A stretch of DNA of 64,000 nucleotides from Megamerina dolium (taxonomy: Eukaryota > Arthropoda > Insecta > Diptera > Megamerinidae): positions 10,046,372 through 10,110,371 of the forward strand of contig OY978530.1 in NCBI GenBank assembly GCA_963854835.1, given 5' to 3'. The position numbers and the translations under genes were made by a program. The notes below the pieces were generated by a model. It worked only from the letters and a program-made list of their open reading frames with translations. It was not told where the DNA came from and searched no databases. Every line of letters starts with the position of its first letter. Positions within the stretch are counted from its first letter, which is position 1. Shown piece by piece: positions 22,906 through 34,546 of this stretch.

Positions 22906-23023
22906 TGGAAACATTTATAACCTATTTTGAATATTCTCCTCTGTCTCACTACTTTTTCCGTGTACACTTTATTTCAGTAGACAAAGTATGAAGATAAAAA
23001 ATATTACAAATACATAAAATAAT

Positions 23024-23395
23024 GTGGGTGCCGTAGCTCAGTGGTTAGTGTGTTCGCCTTTTGATCTGTAGGTCGTGGTTCAATCCCCGGCTGATGCATA
23101 ACAAATTTAATATCGATAAGATTTTTCTTTCGAATGGTACCCACCTGTCGGCAAGCAATTGGCAATTCTTCCGACAGTAACAACTTGCCATGAAAAAGCT
23201 TCTAAAAGAACTCTGTGACAAAGCTCAGAAAAAGTGATGTCACAAGTATTCTGCCATTCGGAACCGGCTAAAATAAGTAGGACCCTTCTAATATTGTCCA
23301 AAAATTTAAGACGCACAACAGTAATGGAAGAGAAGCTCAGCCAATGAGCCCTTTGGGGCTTTAAGTGCCACATATTTATTTTTTTATTTTTATAA
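23024..23395 (+). repeat. tRNA-derived SINE, copy 1 (full head)
   Basis: The head looks like a tRNA: GGGTGCCGTAGCTCAGTGGT with an A-box at 23034-23047 (TAGCTCAGTGGTTA) and a B-box at 23077-23087 (GGTTCAATCCC), about 30 bp apart, as an RNA polymerase III internal promoter requires. A ~260-bp non-tRNA body follows (CTGTCGGCAAGCAATTGGCA, then CCCTTTGGGGCTTTAAGTGC), with an A/T-rich ATTTATTTTTTTATTTT tail. Bodies at 53988-54298 and 59812-60048 (reversed) match. Three copies sharing body and tail identify a SINE family. It depends on a LINE for movement. Confidence 0.85.
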
Positions 23396-24042
23396 AAATT
23401 TTTTTAAATATGTTTAATACACCAATGGGAAGGAAATTGTATAGCCTTGAATATGTTTTTAAATTTTCTAGAGTTCAATAGTGATTATTTTGAAAAAAAA
23501 AACGGTTTTTGAAAAAAATATTTTCGTATTTTCTATTTTGATCATAACTTTTAAAATATTCAAAATGTATTAGAAACGTTTCCATAACGAATTTATTGAC
23601 GAATTTCGATCGCATATTTGAACTTTGACCTTGAGCCACTCTTTATATGGGCATTATCGAGAAATAATTTTTGGTTTTTTATATTCACAAAATTAGGCTA
23701 TATACGCAGAAATTTCTTTCTCCTTTTAGTGGGTTATTTTGCAATTGTTTCCTATATACATATATTGTTTTCTGGAATTCTCCAAAACCGATTTCTTGCA
23801 AGACGAACCTCTTTGAATACCACCATATAAATATATACCTTGCCAGCCAGAACTATTTAAAAAACTGGTTAAAATGTGGGTTAACTTCTCAAGTAGTTAA
23901 AAATGTGGTTAGTTTTGTTCAGACTCTGGAAAAAAGCTAAACACTTTCCCCTTGTACGTGTGATCACGCATCCCATATTCAAACAAATTATTAAATGTCA
24001 AATTTTTTTTTTTAAATAAATCAAATAAAAAAATAATTTTAT
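23396..24042. other. AT-rich, no gene seen
   Basis: About 650 bp of AT-rich sequence between SINE copy 1 and the gypsy-1-type solo LTR. Small open frames are not supported by any motif. Confidence 0.45.
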
Positions 24043-24441
24043 TGTAACGAGTATCGATGTTTATTCATCACTAATTGGACGAATAATTGTAGCATCGAAA
24101 CGAATGTCAAGAAACTCGATTACGATATAGGAAGATTCTAGAGCGTTGCCACAGAGTATAAATAGTGCGAGTTTGTTGACAAATAAATCAATTCAATTTC
24201 AAAAGTGATAGAGGCAACATAACACCATCGTTTTAATTCAGAAAATTATCGAAAAACATCACACGATAGAAATTTAAAGTAGCAAGTATATTAAAGAACG
24301 CTAAATTGTTGTTATATACAATTAGTACAAGGTAAGTGTTGCAGATTTTATTGACAGAATCCAGTGATCAAACAGGGCTGATTCGTGTAGAATTAAAAGT
24401 CGACAAAATAAAAACGTAACGATATAATTTTTTTTATTACA
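24043..24441 (+). repeat. gypsy-1-type solo LTR
   Basis: Aligns with the minus-strand LTR at 383-821 over GAAACGAATGTCAA, GATTCTAGAGCGTTGCC, AGAGTATAAATAG and CAGAATCCAGTGATCAAACA. It begins TGTAACGAG (24043) and probably ends ATTACA (24441). No internal gypsy-1 sequence adjoins, so it is a solo LTR or a truncated end. I could not identify a clean target duplication. Confidence 0.65.
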
Positions 24442-24633
24442 AACATTATTTGTGTGTTTGTTAACGCTACGACTATTAATAATAAATATAATAACGAGTA
24501 GCATGTATCTGATAGGTAATAAAATTAAAGAATTGAGTAAACATTATAAAGTTACACTAATTGTGGCTTCTGGCTATGTCAAGGATATTTGTTCAGTGAA
24601 GGCGTCTAGGTTGTCAGAGAATTCAGGATATTA

Positions 24634-25161
24634 TAGCCTAGACAGACGGCAGCCTAATTCCGGATTACCGAGTTAATTCGAATTAACTCGGGCATTAACT
24701 GCAGCTAATCCGCATAAACTCTATGAGTTAATTCTCAAAATAAAAGAGGATTAGGGCAATTTTCTATGGTAACACTGCTGAAAATTGTCTATTGTGAATT
24801 TTTCTCCATCCATTTTACAAAATATTAGGTGTGTTCGCTAACAAAAAACTTTCAACAATTGTTATCAGTTTTCAACATGAAAAGTGTTGGCGAACAAATA
24901 AATCCAGCTGTCAATTACAAACGGTGAACTTCAATTTACAAGTTTCTGATAGTTTTCAGTTCACGTACTTCTTGTAAATTTTCTCATATCGAGAGTGATA
25001 GACGACAGAAATTGATAGTGATAGTAATGTAAGTGGACAGACCTAATAAAACAGCAATCAGCCGTTTAGTTAATCCGCAATACTGCCGTCTGTCAGGTTA
25101 TTATTTTATTCGGATTAAGTGCGCCGGTAATCCGGAATTAGGCTGCCGTCTGTCTAGGCTA
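24634..25161 (+). repeat. PIF/Harbinger-type MITE, complete (copy 2)
   Basis: A 528-bp non-coding element with ~35-bp terminal inverted repeats (TAGCCTAGACAGACGGCAGC at left, its complement at right) and a TTA duplication on both sides (24631-24633, 25162-25164). A 3-bp TTA/TWA target is the PIF/Harbinger hallmark. A 24-bp perfect palindrome (24668-24691; CGAGTTAATT and its complement) sits just inside the left end. A second partial copy of the terminal repeat (CTGCCGTCTGTC, 25083-25094) lies 60 bp inside the right end. It is inserted in the jockey coding sequence. Confidence 0.88.
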
Positions 25162-25164
25162 TTA

Positions 25165-25928
25165 GAGGCTTCAACATTAACATGGTGTTGTATTCTTGAT
25201 TTGTGGTTCGTTGTTTTTATCTGGATTACTTTAGCAACAGTAGGAATCTTTAAGTCGCGATGGATATTACAGTTTCTAACAAACCAGGGTGCATTTACAA
25301 TATTTCGCAGCACTTTGTTTTGAAAGCGCTGAATAATATCTAAGCTCGTTCGACTAGCGCATCCCGAAAGTTCAGCGCAATACGTACATACGGGTTTTAC
25401 GATTTGATTATACAGCATAATTTTGTTGTGCACAGATAATGCAGATTTACGACCCATGAACCATTCCATCTTACACAGTTTTATGTCTAATTCGGTTCTC
25501 TTTTACTTTATATGTTTATTCCACCGGAGTTTGACGTATAGTGTTATACCAAGATACTTCGCGGTGTTTGCAAAAGATACCTGGTTACCCTGTATGATAA
25601 TTGGGATCTGTGTAATTCTGTTGTTGGTGTATTTAACATGTACTGATTTTGTTGAGTTTAGTTTAATACGACATCGCTTGGTCCAGTTTACGATAGAATT
25701 ACTAGCTGTTTGCAATTTACCTGTTGATTTTTCGACATATTTTCCGATTGTTAGTATTGCCGTATCATCGGCGAATGTTGTTATTTTACTTCCAGGTGAT
25801 ATTGGTAAATCTAAGGCCAAGAGAAGGTAGAGAAGTGGTCCAAGTACACTTCCTTGGGGCACACCGGCTTTTATTTCTCTTAGATTGGGGCAAGCATTTT
25901 CTTGCTTTATGTAGAAATATCTCGGAGT
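25165..25928 (-). pseudogene. jockey LINE 1 ORF2, RT palm to C-terminus
   Basis: Motifs in minus-strand order: ITPRYFYIKQENACPNLREI, then the RT motif AGVPQGSVLGPLLYLLL (25840s), catalytic TTFADDTAIL (about 25765), RIKLNSTKSVHVKY, and the C-terminal KIMLYNQIVKPVCTYCAELS and HRDLKIPTVAKVIQ. The FADD box is intact. A frame change at about 25503/25469 separates the RT thumb from the C-terminal domain, so the gene is broken even without the insertions. The upstream end meets the RTE copy B target duplication at 25929-25940. Confidence 0.85.
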
Positions 25929-25940
25929 GATATATGATTT

Positions 25941-28900
25941 TGGTGGTCTGGTGGTGTTTTCGCAAGGTAACGTGTCTAACTGCCTCAACCGGGTGGGGCT
26001 AGCGCAATCCTTGTTGAACTCATCGCAAGTCAACTCACTGGCTGTCATGTAGTTTGATTTGAGCGCTATGTGACGGCGCTTTCATTATTATTAATGGGGG
26101 CCCTCCATGTGGCGACCACCGGGCAACGTCTTCCTGGCACCCGCTGGGAGGCGGCTGAAGTGAGTGGCGAAAATCTCCTCGGTTAGAGGTTGTGCGTTGG
26201 ACCCGACGCATAAAAAAACCCCCCCAATGAAAAAAAACAAATATGCCTCGGATAAGGACTACCGCTTTTGTTGATGACCCCCTCAAACGAAAAAAGGACC
26301 ACGATTTACGGATATGCACCTGGAATGTCCGGTCCCTTTATAGGGAGGGTGCCTCTATCCAGCTGGTTGATGTCCTCGAAAAATACAGAGCTGACATCAC
26401 CGCTCTCCAGGAAATGCGATGGACAGGACAGGGCTGCTCCAAAAGAGCGTCCTATGACATCTACTACAGTTGCCATGCTGAAAGGCACGAATTAGGATGT
26501 GGATTTTTGGTCAGCAAGAGACTACGACATCTTGTCTCACAGTTCACGCCTGTGAACGAACGGCTGACCACAATCCGCATCAACGCAAAATTTTTCAACA
26601 TCAGCCTTATATGTGCCCACGCTCCGACGGATGAGAAGGACAATGTGACCAAGGAGAGCTTCTTTCAGCGCCTCGAAGAAGCTTATGACCGCTGCCCCCG
26701 CCACGATATCAAAATCGTGCTTGGCGACTTTAATGCCAGGGTGGGCAAGGAAGGTACCTTTGGTCCAACTGTCGGAAAATTCAGCCTCCACCAAAACACC
26801 TTCGATAACGGAATAAGGCTGATCGACTTCGCCGCAGCACGAAACATGGTAATTGGTGGTACCAGATTCCAGCATCTCGACATCCACAAAGCGACATGGC
26901 TGTCTCCAGATCAACGTACAAGAAACCAAATTGATCATGTGGTGATTGACGGAAGGCATGCTTCCAGTGTGATGGACGTGAAATCGATCCGTGGTGCCAA
27001 CATCGACTCGGATCACTATCTTGTTGCAGCTAAGGTGCGCACACGCCTATGTGTCGCAAATAACAAGAGAAGTCCCACACAGAGAAAGCTCGACGTCAGT
27101 AAGCTGCGATCACCAGAGACAGCAGATGCATTTTCCACTCGACTATCGGATCTGCTTATGCAGAACACTCCCCCACTTGATGATACATGCGCACGGTGGA
27201 CACATATATCCCACTCCATGACTACTGCTGCCGAGGAGGTAATCGGTTACTACCGGCCTCTGAGGAATGAGTGGTATGATCAGGAGTGTCGCGACGCTAC
27301 CGCAGAGAAAGACGCCGCCTACAGAAAAACCCTGCTTGAAGGCGCAACGCGAGCTATTATAGAGCGGTACAGAGAGAAAAGGAGTGCAGAGAGACGTCTT
27401 TTCAGGCGCAAGAAGAGGGAGTAGGAAAGACGCGAGTGTGAGGAGATAGAGATGTGTACCGACAAGAATGAGACTCAAAAATTCTTCGAAAATATCAAGC
27501 GCATGAGTGGAGGTTTAAATCCCGGAGCCTCTTCTTTTCGTGATGGAAATGGGAATCTGGTTACAGATGTCCAGAGTGTACTGAGCCTATGGAGGGAACA
27601 CTTCTCCACGTTACTGAATGGCGATGCTACGAACAATTCCGCCAGTGGAGGAGATTGCCCGATAACCCCAATTGCAGATGATGGTGTTGATGTTCCACCA
27701 CCCAACTATGACGAGGTTGAAACGGCCATTTTAAGGCTGAAGAACAACAAAGCTGCAGGTGCTGATGGCCTGCCTGCCGAGTTGTTTAAGACCGGAGGCG
27801 ATGAGCTGCTCACCCGCATGCACCAGCTCATAAGCAGAATATGGTCGGATGAAAGCATGCCTGATGATTGGAGGCTCAGTGTTCTCTGTTCTGTACGTAA
27901 AAAAGGAAACCCCACAATTTGCGCCAACTACTGTGGAATAAGTCTCCTGAGCATCGCATACAAGGTTCTATCGAGCGTACTGTGTGAAAGGTTGAAGTCT
28001 ATGCTCAGCAACCTGATTGGACCGTATCAGTGTGGCTTCAGACCTGGTAAATCCACCATCGACCAGATTTTCACACTGCACCAAATCCTGGAAAAGACCC
28101 AAGAAAAATAGATCGACACACACCACCTATTTGTTGATTATAAAGCCGCTATCGACAGTCCGGAAAGGGATTACCTCTATGCAACAATGTCTGAGTTCGG
28201 TATTCCTGCAAAGCTCATTCGACTTTGTAGAATGACACTGCATAACTCCCGCTGTGCAGTGAAAATTGGGAAGGACCTCTCCGCACCGTTTAATACCGAA
28301 CGGGGTTTCAGACAAGGTGATTCGTTATCGTGCGACTTCTTCAATCTTATTATGGAAAAAATAATACGAGCTGCTGATCTACGACATAATGGCACTATCT
28401 TCAACAAAAGTGTCATGCTGTTAGCGTATGCCGACGATATTGACATAATCGGCATGAACACGCGAGCAGTCAGTGCAGCATTATCAGAGTTGGAAAGAGA
28501 GTCGCGTCGGATGGGTCTCACGGTGAACGAGGGCAAGACGAAGTATCTAGTGTCAACAAACAAAGAGTCCCGGCGTCTTGGACAGCACGTCACTGTTGAC
28601 AACTACGCTTTTGAAGTAGTAAGGGACTTTGTCTATCTTGGAACCAGCATTAACAGCAGTAATGACGTCAGCTTGGAGATCATGCGTAGGATAACTCTTG
28701 CTAACAGGTGTTACTTTGGGCTGAGTAAGCAATTGAGAAGTCGAGCCCTCTCTCGAAGAACGAAAACTACACTCTACAAGTCTCTCATCATGCCTGTCCT
28801 AACATATGGCGCTGAAGCCTGGACAATTTCCACCTCGGATGAGCGAATGCTTGGAGTTTTCGAGAGAAAAGTCCTACGCAAGATCTTTGGACCTATTTGC

Positions 28901-29247
28901 GTTGGTGGCGAGTACCGAATAAGGTACAACCATGAGCTGTACGAGCTCTATGCCGATATTGACATAGTAAAGCGCATCAAAATCCAGCGGCTGCGCTGGC
29001 TAGGTCATGTCGAGCGAATGGAAGAACACGCTCCAGCTAAGAAGGTGTTATATTCGGAACCCGCTGGAGGACGACGCAGAAGAGGAAGACCAAACCTCCG
29101 GTGGAAAGACCAAGTACTGGAGAACCTGACGGCGCATGGAATTTCTAACTGGCGCCAGCTAGCGAAGAACAGAGATGGCTGGCGAAGCATGTTATTTTTG
29201 GCCTAAATCGATATTCGGTTGTTATGGCCACATAAGTAAGTAAGTAA
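25941..29247 (+). mobile_element. RTE LINE copy B, full-length, two premature stops
   Basis: Starts GGTGGTCTGGTGGTGTTTTC and ends ACATAAGTAAGTAAGTAAG, flanked by a 12-bp duplication GATATATGATTT (25929-25940, 29248-29259). It is inserted in jockey LINE 1. Relative to copy C it lacks ~60 bp of 5' UTR between two TGTGA repeats (near 26070). The body carries endonuclease and RT, each open, but with an in-frame TAG at 27422-27424 and another at 28109-28111. Both stops are also in copy C. Confidence 0.93.
26243..29206 (+). pseudogene. RTE copy B endonuclease-RT polyprotein
   Basis: A single frame of about 987 codons with two TAG codons. The apurinic-type endonuclease (26243-27421) has TWNVRSLY, ITALQEMRW, VLGDFNARVG and DSDHYLVAAK. 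The RT (27452 on) has NNKAAGADGLPAELF, GISLLS, GFRPGKSTIDQ, then TAG at 28109, FVDYKAAIDSP, GFRQGDSLSC and LLAYADDIDII. The C-terminal region has ERKVLRKIFGP and RLRWLGHVERM. The protein would nick the target and reverse-transcribe in place. The first stop separates endonuclease from RT; the second falls inside the RT palm. A conserved Arg in the YRGISLLS motif (copy A) is Cys here. Confidence 0.9.
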
Positions 29248-29259
29248 GATATATGATTT

Positions 29260-31000
29260 AAGAATCGTGTTTAAAAGGCCTTCATGCCACATTTTATCGA
29301 AGGCTTGCGCAACAACGAGGAAAAGAGCAGAGCACACTTTTTCCCTTTTAGTGTTTTTTTCTATTTCATCTATAATGCGATGTACTTGGTCAATTGTAGA
29401 ACGCTTGCTAGTAAATCCAAATTGATGTGTAGGAATTAGCAGTTTCGTTTCAATTATGGGGATAAGCCTATTGTATATCAGTTTTTCGAATAGCTTTGAT
29501 ATAATTGGTAAAAGCGAAATTGGTCTATATGAAGTAATTTACTCTGATGATTTACCAGGTTTGGGGATCATTTTTACGTCTGAAATTTTCCATATGCTAG
29601 GTATATACTTTAAGAGTTTTTGAAGTATTGAACAGTTGTAGGAGTTTACTAATTGCAATGTCTGGTAGCGCTTTTAAAATTTCCGCTGTTATAAGGTCAA
29701 AACCAGGCGCTTTTTTGTTTTTCATTTTTAGTTCTATCTTTCATTCTTTTAGTTCTCGTTTAGTTATAAGAGGAATTACGCTACTTTCATGTCCAGAGAT
29801 GCTAGGAGGTCATCGCATTGTTCATCATTGGGTTGAAATGTTTTAGACAAATGATTTGCTAATGCTTCAGCTTTATCTTCGTTGCTTCTGACCCATGTGC
29901 CATTGTTAGTTTTTATGGGTGCTATGTGGTAATTGATTTCTTTATGTATTTTGTCGACTGCCACGATGAATAATTCGACTTCTTATCAGCTGTCACTGAT
30001 GAAAGGTATTTTTTTATTGATTCATTTTTAACAATATGGATCTCTTTTTTAAATTTTGAGTTGCTCTATTAAGTTTCTCTTTGTCGGCCGGAGAGCAGGT
30101 TTAGTGCCATTTTTTTTTTTAAAGTTTTCCTTTATTTTTCAAGAGGTTCATGATTTCCCTCAGGTAGTTTTCTCCTATAGTTTTTCTTTTATATTCAGGA
30201 GTACTGTTCCACGCTGCATTTTGAATCTGTTTCGTAAATTGAAGGCAATCGTATTCGAGTTGATCTGATATTTGAAGTAGAGTAGCAAGTCTTACATTTT
30301 TCTCAGTGGCTCTTTAAAATAATTCAAGTCTGTGAATTTGTTTGTTAAGTTTGGCCCTTGATCCCTTTTTTTTATAATTGTTTCACTTATAGTTAAATAT
30401 ACAGGTGAGTATCATAGCTTAAGTCTACACCATCTCTACATTCTACATAATTTGCTGAAATTTTGCTGGTTAGAAAGAAAGTAATGAGGTCTGGCAACTT
30501 TCTGATATCTGTTGGCCAGTATGTGGGCTTTCCTGTTCAAATGAATAGACAACGTGTCTCCAAAGCCGCTTTATAAAGCTCTCGGCCTTTTGTTATGATA
30601 ATGTGTGAGCCCCAATATGTATGCTTCGCATTCAAGTCCCCACCCATAGTAAATTTGAATTTGTGCATTTTTATAAGTTGCTTATATTGTTCTGCTATAT
30701 ATAGCAGTTATTGACAATGACTATAGATAGCAGTTATTGACAATTGTTGATTATTGGATTTTATAGTTACTGTTGTAGTTCGAAAAATTGCAGTGCTTGT
30801 TTTATCGTTTTCATAATGATCAATGGTCTTTCTTATAATTATAGCACTACCACCTCTTGCGCAGTTATCTGAATGAATTGTGTGATGTAAAACGTAATTT
30901 TTGAATGTTACAAGAGAGAGATACCAAACAAATATTAATTTATCTAGTATTATTTCCAATTCATCATGATGTTTTTGTAGGCCGTTCGCATTCCATGTCC
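29260..31000 (-). pseudogene. jockey LINE 1 ORF2, endonuclease and RT start
   Basis: In minus-strand order: endonuclease fragments (30708-30959: HTIHSDNCARGGSAIIIRKT, the ARGGSA motif typical of jockey endonucleases), the linker (29776-29964: KTNNGTWVRSNEDKAEALAN), then RT start (AQAFDKMWHEGLLNT, about 29340-29275). The frames are scattered, with stops at about 30700, 30000 and 29770. A ~28-bp local duplication (TAGCAGTTATTGACAA twice, 30700-30745) falls inside the endonuclease. The coding sequence continues across RTE copy B into 25928. Confidence 0.75.
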
Positions 31001-31149
31001 TAATACATAAAGGATTTAATATTTATTATTTTGTGAATGTTTAGTCATTTTATTTTCGAGACTTGCTATGCGTGATTGAATATTATTAGCCAGCTCTTCT
31101 TGTTTTTGCTATTTAGTCAATATTTGTAAAAGTACATCTTTATTGGCAT

Positions 31150-31423
31150 TATTATTCACCCTTGGGGCTTAAGCTTTCTAATTATTAGCGTTGTTGCAGT
31201 TTTCGTTTCTAATATTTCTAGCTACATGAGCGTAAGTTGTTCTCTGCAAATTTATAGTGTTACCAGAATTTTCTCGATGGTTTATTACATTGTTCTTTGT
31301 AGATGAAGGTGCTACGTTATTAATATTGTCGCTATTTCGTGAGATTGTGAATCTCTTATTTTTTGAAGCTCTAACGATATAATGCAAAATGAAATTTAAA
31401 TAAGTTACAATATTTATACAATA
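31150..31423 (-). pseudogene. jockey LINE 1 ORF1, C-terminal fragment
   Basis: A 69-codon frame (31178-31387) with an Asn/Ser-rich sequence ending QRTTYAHVARNIRNE, the type of motif found near the C-terminus of jockey ORF1 (Gag-like) proteins. No zinc knuckles remain. It is cut upstream by the BEL/Pao insertion at 31424-31428. Confidence 0.5.
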
Positions 31424-31428
31424 TTACA

Positions 31429-31721
31429 TGTTAAAAAAGTCGACAATTTTTGACAATTTTGAAAAAATTTAATTCATTTAATTTGCAATCAAATTTATTT
31501 AATATTATATCTAATATTTAAAGTGAATCCTTCTTTAGAAAATTAAAAAATTCAGTGTATTCCGAAGGCAGAGGTTTTCTTCTGAATGGTGTCATTCATG
31601 CTGCCGTCGCTTGGTCGAATTACTTCTCCCCTTTATTACATTTTCACCAATCAGCATTCACCACGCATACCAGCTGTTATGTTGGACTTACGTCAATTGC
31701 GCTGCCAGATCGTTCGTAACA
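31429..31721 (-). repeat. BEL/Pao 3' LTR
   Basis: 293 bp, near-identical to the LTR at 46725-47019 apart from scattered substitutions and a small difference near 31567-31575 (GAAGGCAGAGG against CACTTTGCCTTCGG). TG...CA ends. The divergence between the two LTRs could be used to date insertion. Confidence 0.93.
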
Positions 31722-33144
31722 CTCCCCCCTGGTATATGCTGTCGATCAGGATCCAGAACGGCTATTTTGGCAGCGGGTCTCTCATAGATGCCACAAGTTG
31801 TCTTGAGCATAGCGCTTCTAACTCTTCCATCGGCACTCTTTCTTACGTCGATCACCTTGCCTTTAGGCCAGCAGTTTCTTGGGTTATTGGGATCAACTAT
31901 GTATCCAATATCACCGACTTCAATGGGTTTAACATCCGCAAACCATTTTGTTCTCCTGGTGATAGTAGGCAAATACTCGGCGACCCAGCGTTTCCAAAAG
32001 GTGTCTGCGAGTTGCTGCGATGTTCGCCAGTTACGACGCAGTAACCCTCAGTTACTGGCCCTGCAATTGGCTTAATACCACTAGAGCTGCCAAAGAGGAA
32101 ATGACTAGGTGTAAGTGCCTCTTCCTCTTCGTGGTCGATAGGGATATAAGTTAATGGGCGAGAGTTAATCGTCATCTCCACCTCCATTAAACTCGCACGT
32201 AAAAGTTCGTCGTTAGGGCGACTAGTTGTCAAAATCCGTTGAAATACGTCCTTTACTGAGCGAACTAGCCGCTCCCATGCTCCGTCCATGTGTGGCGACG
32301 CTGGTGGTATAAAACGCCAGTTGGTTGCAGCAGAAGTGAAGGTTTTCGTTAGCAGATTTTTATCTAGGAGAGAAAATGCTGACTTCAACTCCCTTTCAGC
32401 GCCTTTCAAGTTTGTGCCGTTGTCACTCCATATCTCCAACGGACTGCCTCTGCGAGCCATAAAATTACGAACGGCGAGAATACAGGAGTCTGTGGTGAGC
32501 GAGTATGCAATTTCAAGATGCACCGCTCTGGTTGTTAAGCAAGTGAACAAAACCCCGTATCTCCTTTCTGTGCTTCTTTTAACCGTGACCATAAGTGAAC
32601 CAAAGTAGTCGACGCCTACGTAGGAAAACGGTCGACATATTACAGAGGTGCGGGCAGAAGGCAAGCAGGCCATCCTAGGTGGTTGAGGTTGAACTCTTCT
32701 GTTTTTACAAATCTGGCAATTACGTCGAATTTTATTGGCCACGATGCGAAGTTTTATAATCCAATAGGACTGCCGGATTTCATTGACGACTGTCTCCAAG
32801 CTACCGTGATGATATTTTACGTGGAAGTGGTTTATAATTAGGTGCGTAATATGGTGGTTGTGTGGTAATAATACTTGGTCCGGTCGGCCTAATATTTTAA
32901 CTCTGCCATCAATTCGCAAAATGCCACAGTCATCTATATAGGGTGATAGTTTGAAAATTTTGCTGCATTTGTCAACAACACCCCCAGCTGCCAAATATGC
33001 TATAGAGTCTTTGAAGTCGTCGTATTGTGCTTTCCTCCAAAGATAGCATTCTGCTTTACGACAATCTTCAGTACTCGGAACATTACCTAAGAATTGCTTA
33101 TCTCGAATTACGGTTAACCAAATCCGAGCGCAGTACAAAGCCAT
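31722..33144 (-). pseudogene. BEL/Pao integrase and C-terminal domain
   Basis: The 415-codon frame (33144-31897) contains an HHCC N-terminus (HITHLIINHFHVKYHHGSLE, then CQICKNRR). The catalytic core follows (VGVDYFGSLMV, WSDNGTNLKGAERELK, SPHMDGAWERLVRSVK). Next comes the INSRPLTYIPID region typical of BEL/Pao. The last part (31972-31688: RTKWFADVKPIEVGDIGYIV) is the domain at the end of Pao Pol, in another frame because of a shift near 31970-32040. It ends at the polypurine tract. The Asp and Glu residues of the triad are in place, so this is one of the best preserved parts of the element. Confidence 0.9.
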
Positions 33145-33174
33145 AGCGGTTACTCGAAGAAGACGATTCCAAGT

Positions 33175-34242
33175 TTAAAATCTCTCAGGTTCGGGCACTA
33201 CAAGAAGCTGTTCTGAAGTCAAGTGATGAACACCAAGAAACTGTGGACGCAGCTCTTCAGTTGGAATACTTCGCAGCTCAACGGGCACAGGCCATTCGCT
33301 ATGCGGAAGGTACAAAAAGGATGGTCCACTAAACCATCGGCTGTTGTTAGAAAGGTCTGGTTCACTATGCCATTTGGTGGCTTCGTCAGCGACATTAGCT
33401 GCAGTTGGAACCCAGTGCCATTCCTTGACGTCGGTCAATTCCGAAATCTCACTGACTCGAAAATCCACAAATTGCTTTTACCGGCGGTGATCGGCATGCA
33501 GCCAAGCTAATACTGTTCGAAAGTCTGACCAGAATACGCGACTGTCAATACGGATGGAATGCGATTCGTTGACATGTTTAGCCAGGCGAGCTCCCAAAAG
33601 TGCCGCTTTCAGTTCCAGACGAGGTATGGATATTAACTTGAGTGGGACTACTCTTGTTTTGCTGGTGATAATCATACAGTTAATTGCGCCATCGTGTGAG
33701 TATCGAAGGTAGCACACTGCGGCGTAGCTACTTTCATTTGCGTCAACAAATGTGTGCAATTCTATTTGAGGGTTTCCGCCGAAACCGGTTCGCATATAGC
33801 AGCGTGGAATTCTCATATTTTCCATTTTCGGAATAAGTTTAAGCCATCTCAGCCACTTGGAAAATTGATCATCTGGAATTGGGTCGTCCCAGTCACATCC
33901 ACTTCTCCATATCTCTTGCAAGATAACTTTGGCGTTCACCACGTAGAAACCGATTAGCCCAATAGGGTCGTATATGGTCATAACTAAGCTCAATACTTCA
34001 CGTTTAGTCGGTCGCCGCTGTCAGAGGAAGAGGTCAGAATTCCTATACTTGGCGGATACACGAAATGCGAAATGGTCACTGGCGGTAATCCACCACATGC
34101 CTAACAATTTCTCCTTAGGTAATTCTTTTTCAAGATCGAGACATAGTGCATCAGTTGAATTTCCATGTAGGGTGGCTAATACTCGGCTCGAATTTGACAA
34201 AAAGTTTCTTATATGAAAGCCTCCCATTGCATGAACGTGACG
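33175..34242 (-). pseudogene. BEL/Pao RT end and RNase H region
   Basis: Three minus-strand open segments (34242-34021, 33993-33478, 33468-33175), separated by stops or small shifts. Content in order: [37 protein letters not shown] (the YDPLGL motif of BEL/Pao Pol); the RNase H-like region with HTFVDANESSYAAVCYLRYS, ISIPRLELKAALLGARLA and FWSDFRTVLAWL; then WHWVPTAANVADEATKWHSE and WFSGPSFL. The core Asp and Glu residues are present. The segment begins at the left target duplication of LINE copy B (34243-34255), beyond which the RT continues at 44225. Confidence 0.88.
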
Positions 34243-34253
34243 CACATCTTCTG

Positions 34254-34488
<235 letters not shown>

Positions 34489-34546
34489 AGGGATTAGCCG
34501 AATCAGACCACTTATATGGGTCCCTTTTCGTCCCTCAAATCGTGTG

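Larger units (their letters stand above)
24442..31423 (-). mobile_element. jockey-like LINE 1, split by a MITE and RTE copy B
   Basis: Minus-strand jockey-clade LINE in pieces: 29260-31423 (end of ORF1, endonuclease, RT start), 25165-25928 (RT palm to C-terminus) and about 24442-24630 (3' end). Across RTE copy B the reading frame rejoins exactly (GLLNTILKSY meets ITPRYFYIKQ), showing a single ancestral ORF. The MITE cuts the frame near the C-terminus at VEASN. BEL/Pao begins at 31429, and jockey sequence may resume in the ~170 bp after 47024. ORF1 is represented only by a short C-terminal piece. Confidence 0.8.

Noticed and set aside
23024..23095. A tRNA gene
   Set aside because: A and B boxes are present, but the body continues into a repeated 3' part shared with two other loci. 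It is the head of a SINE, not a tRNA gene.
26537..27016. A 159-codon minus-strand ORF
   Set aside because: It is antisense to the RTE endonuclease and is mirrored at 38767-39261 in copy C; the coding strand carries all the endonuclease motifs.
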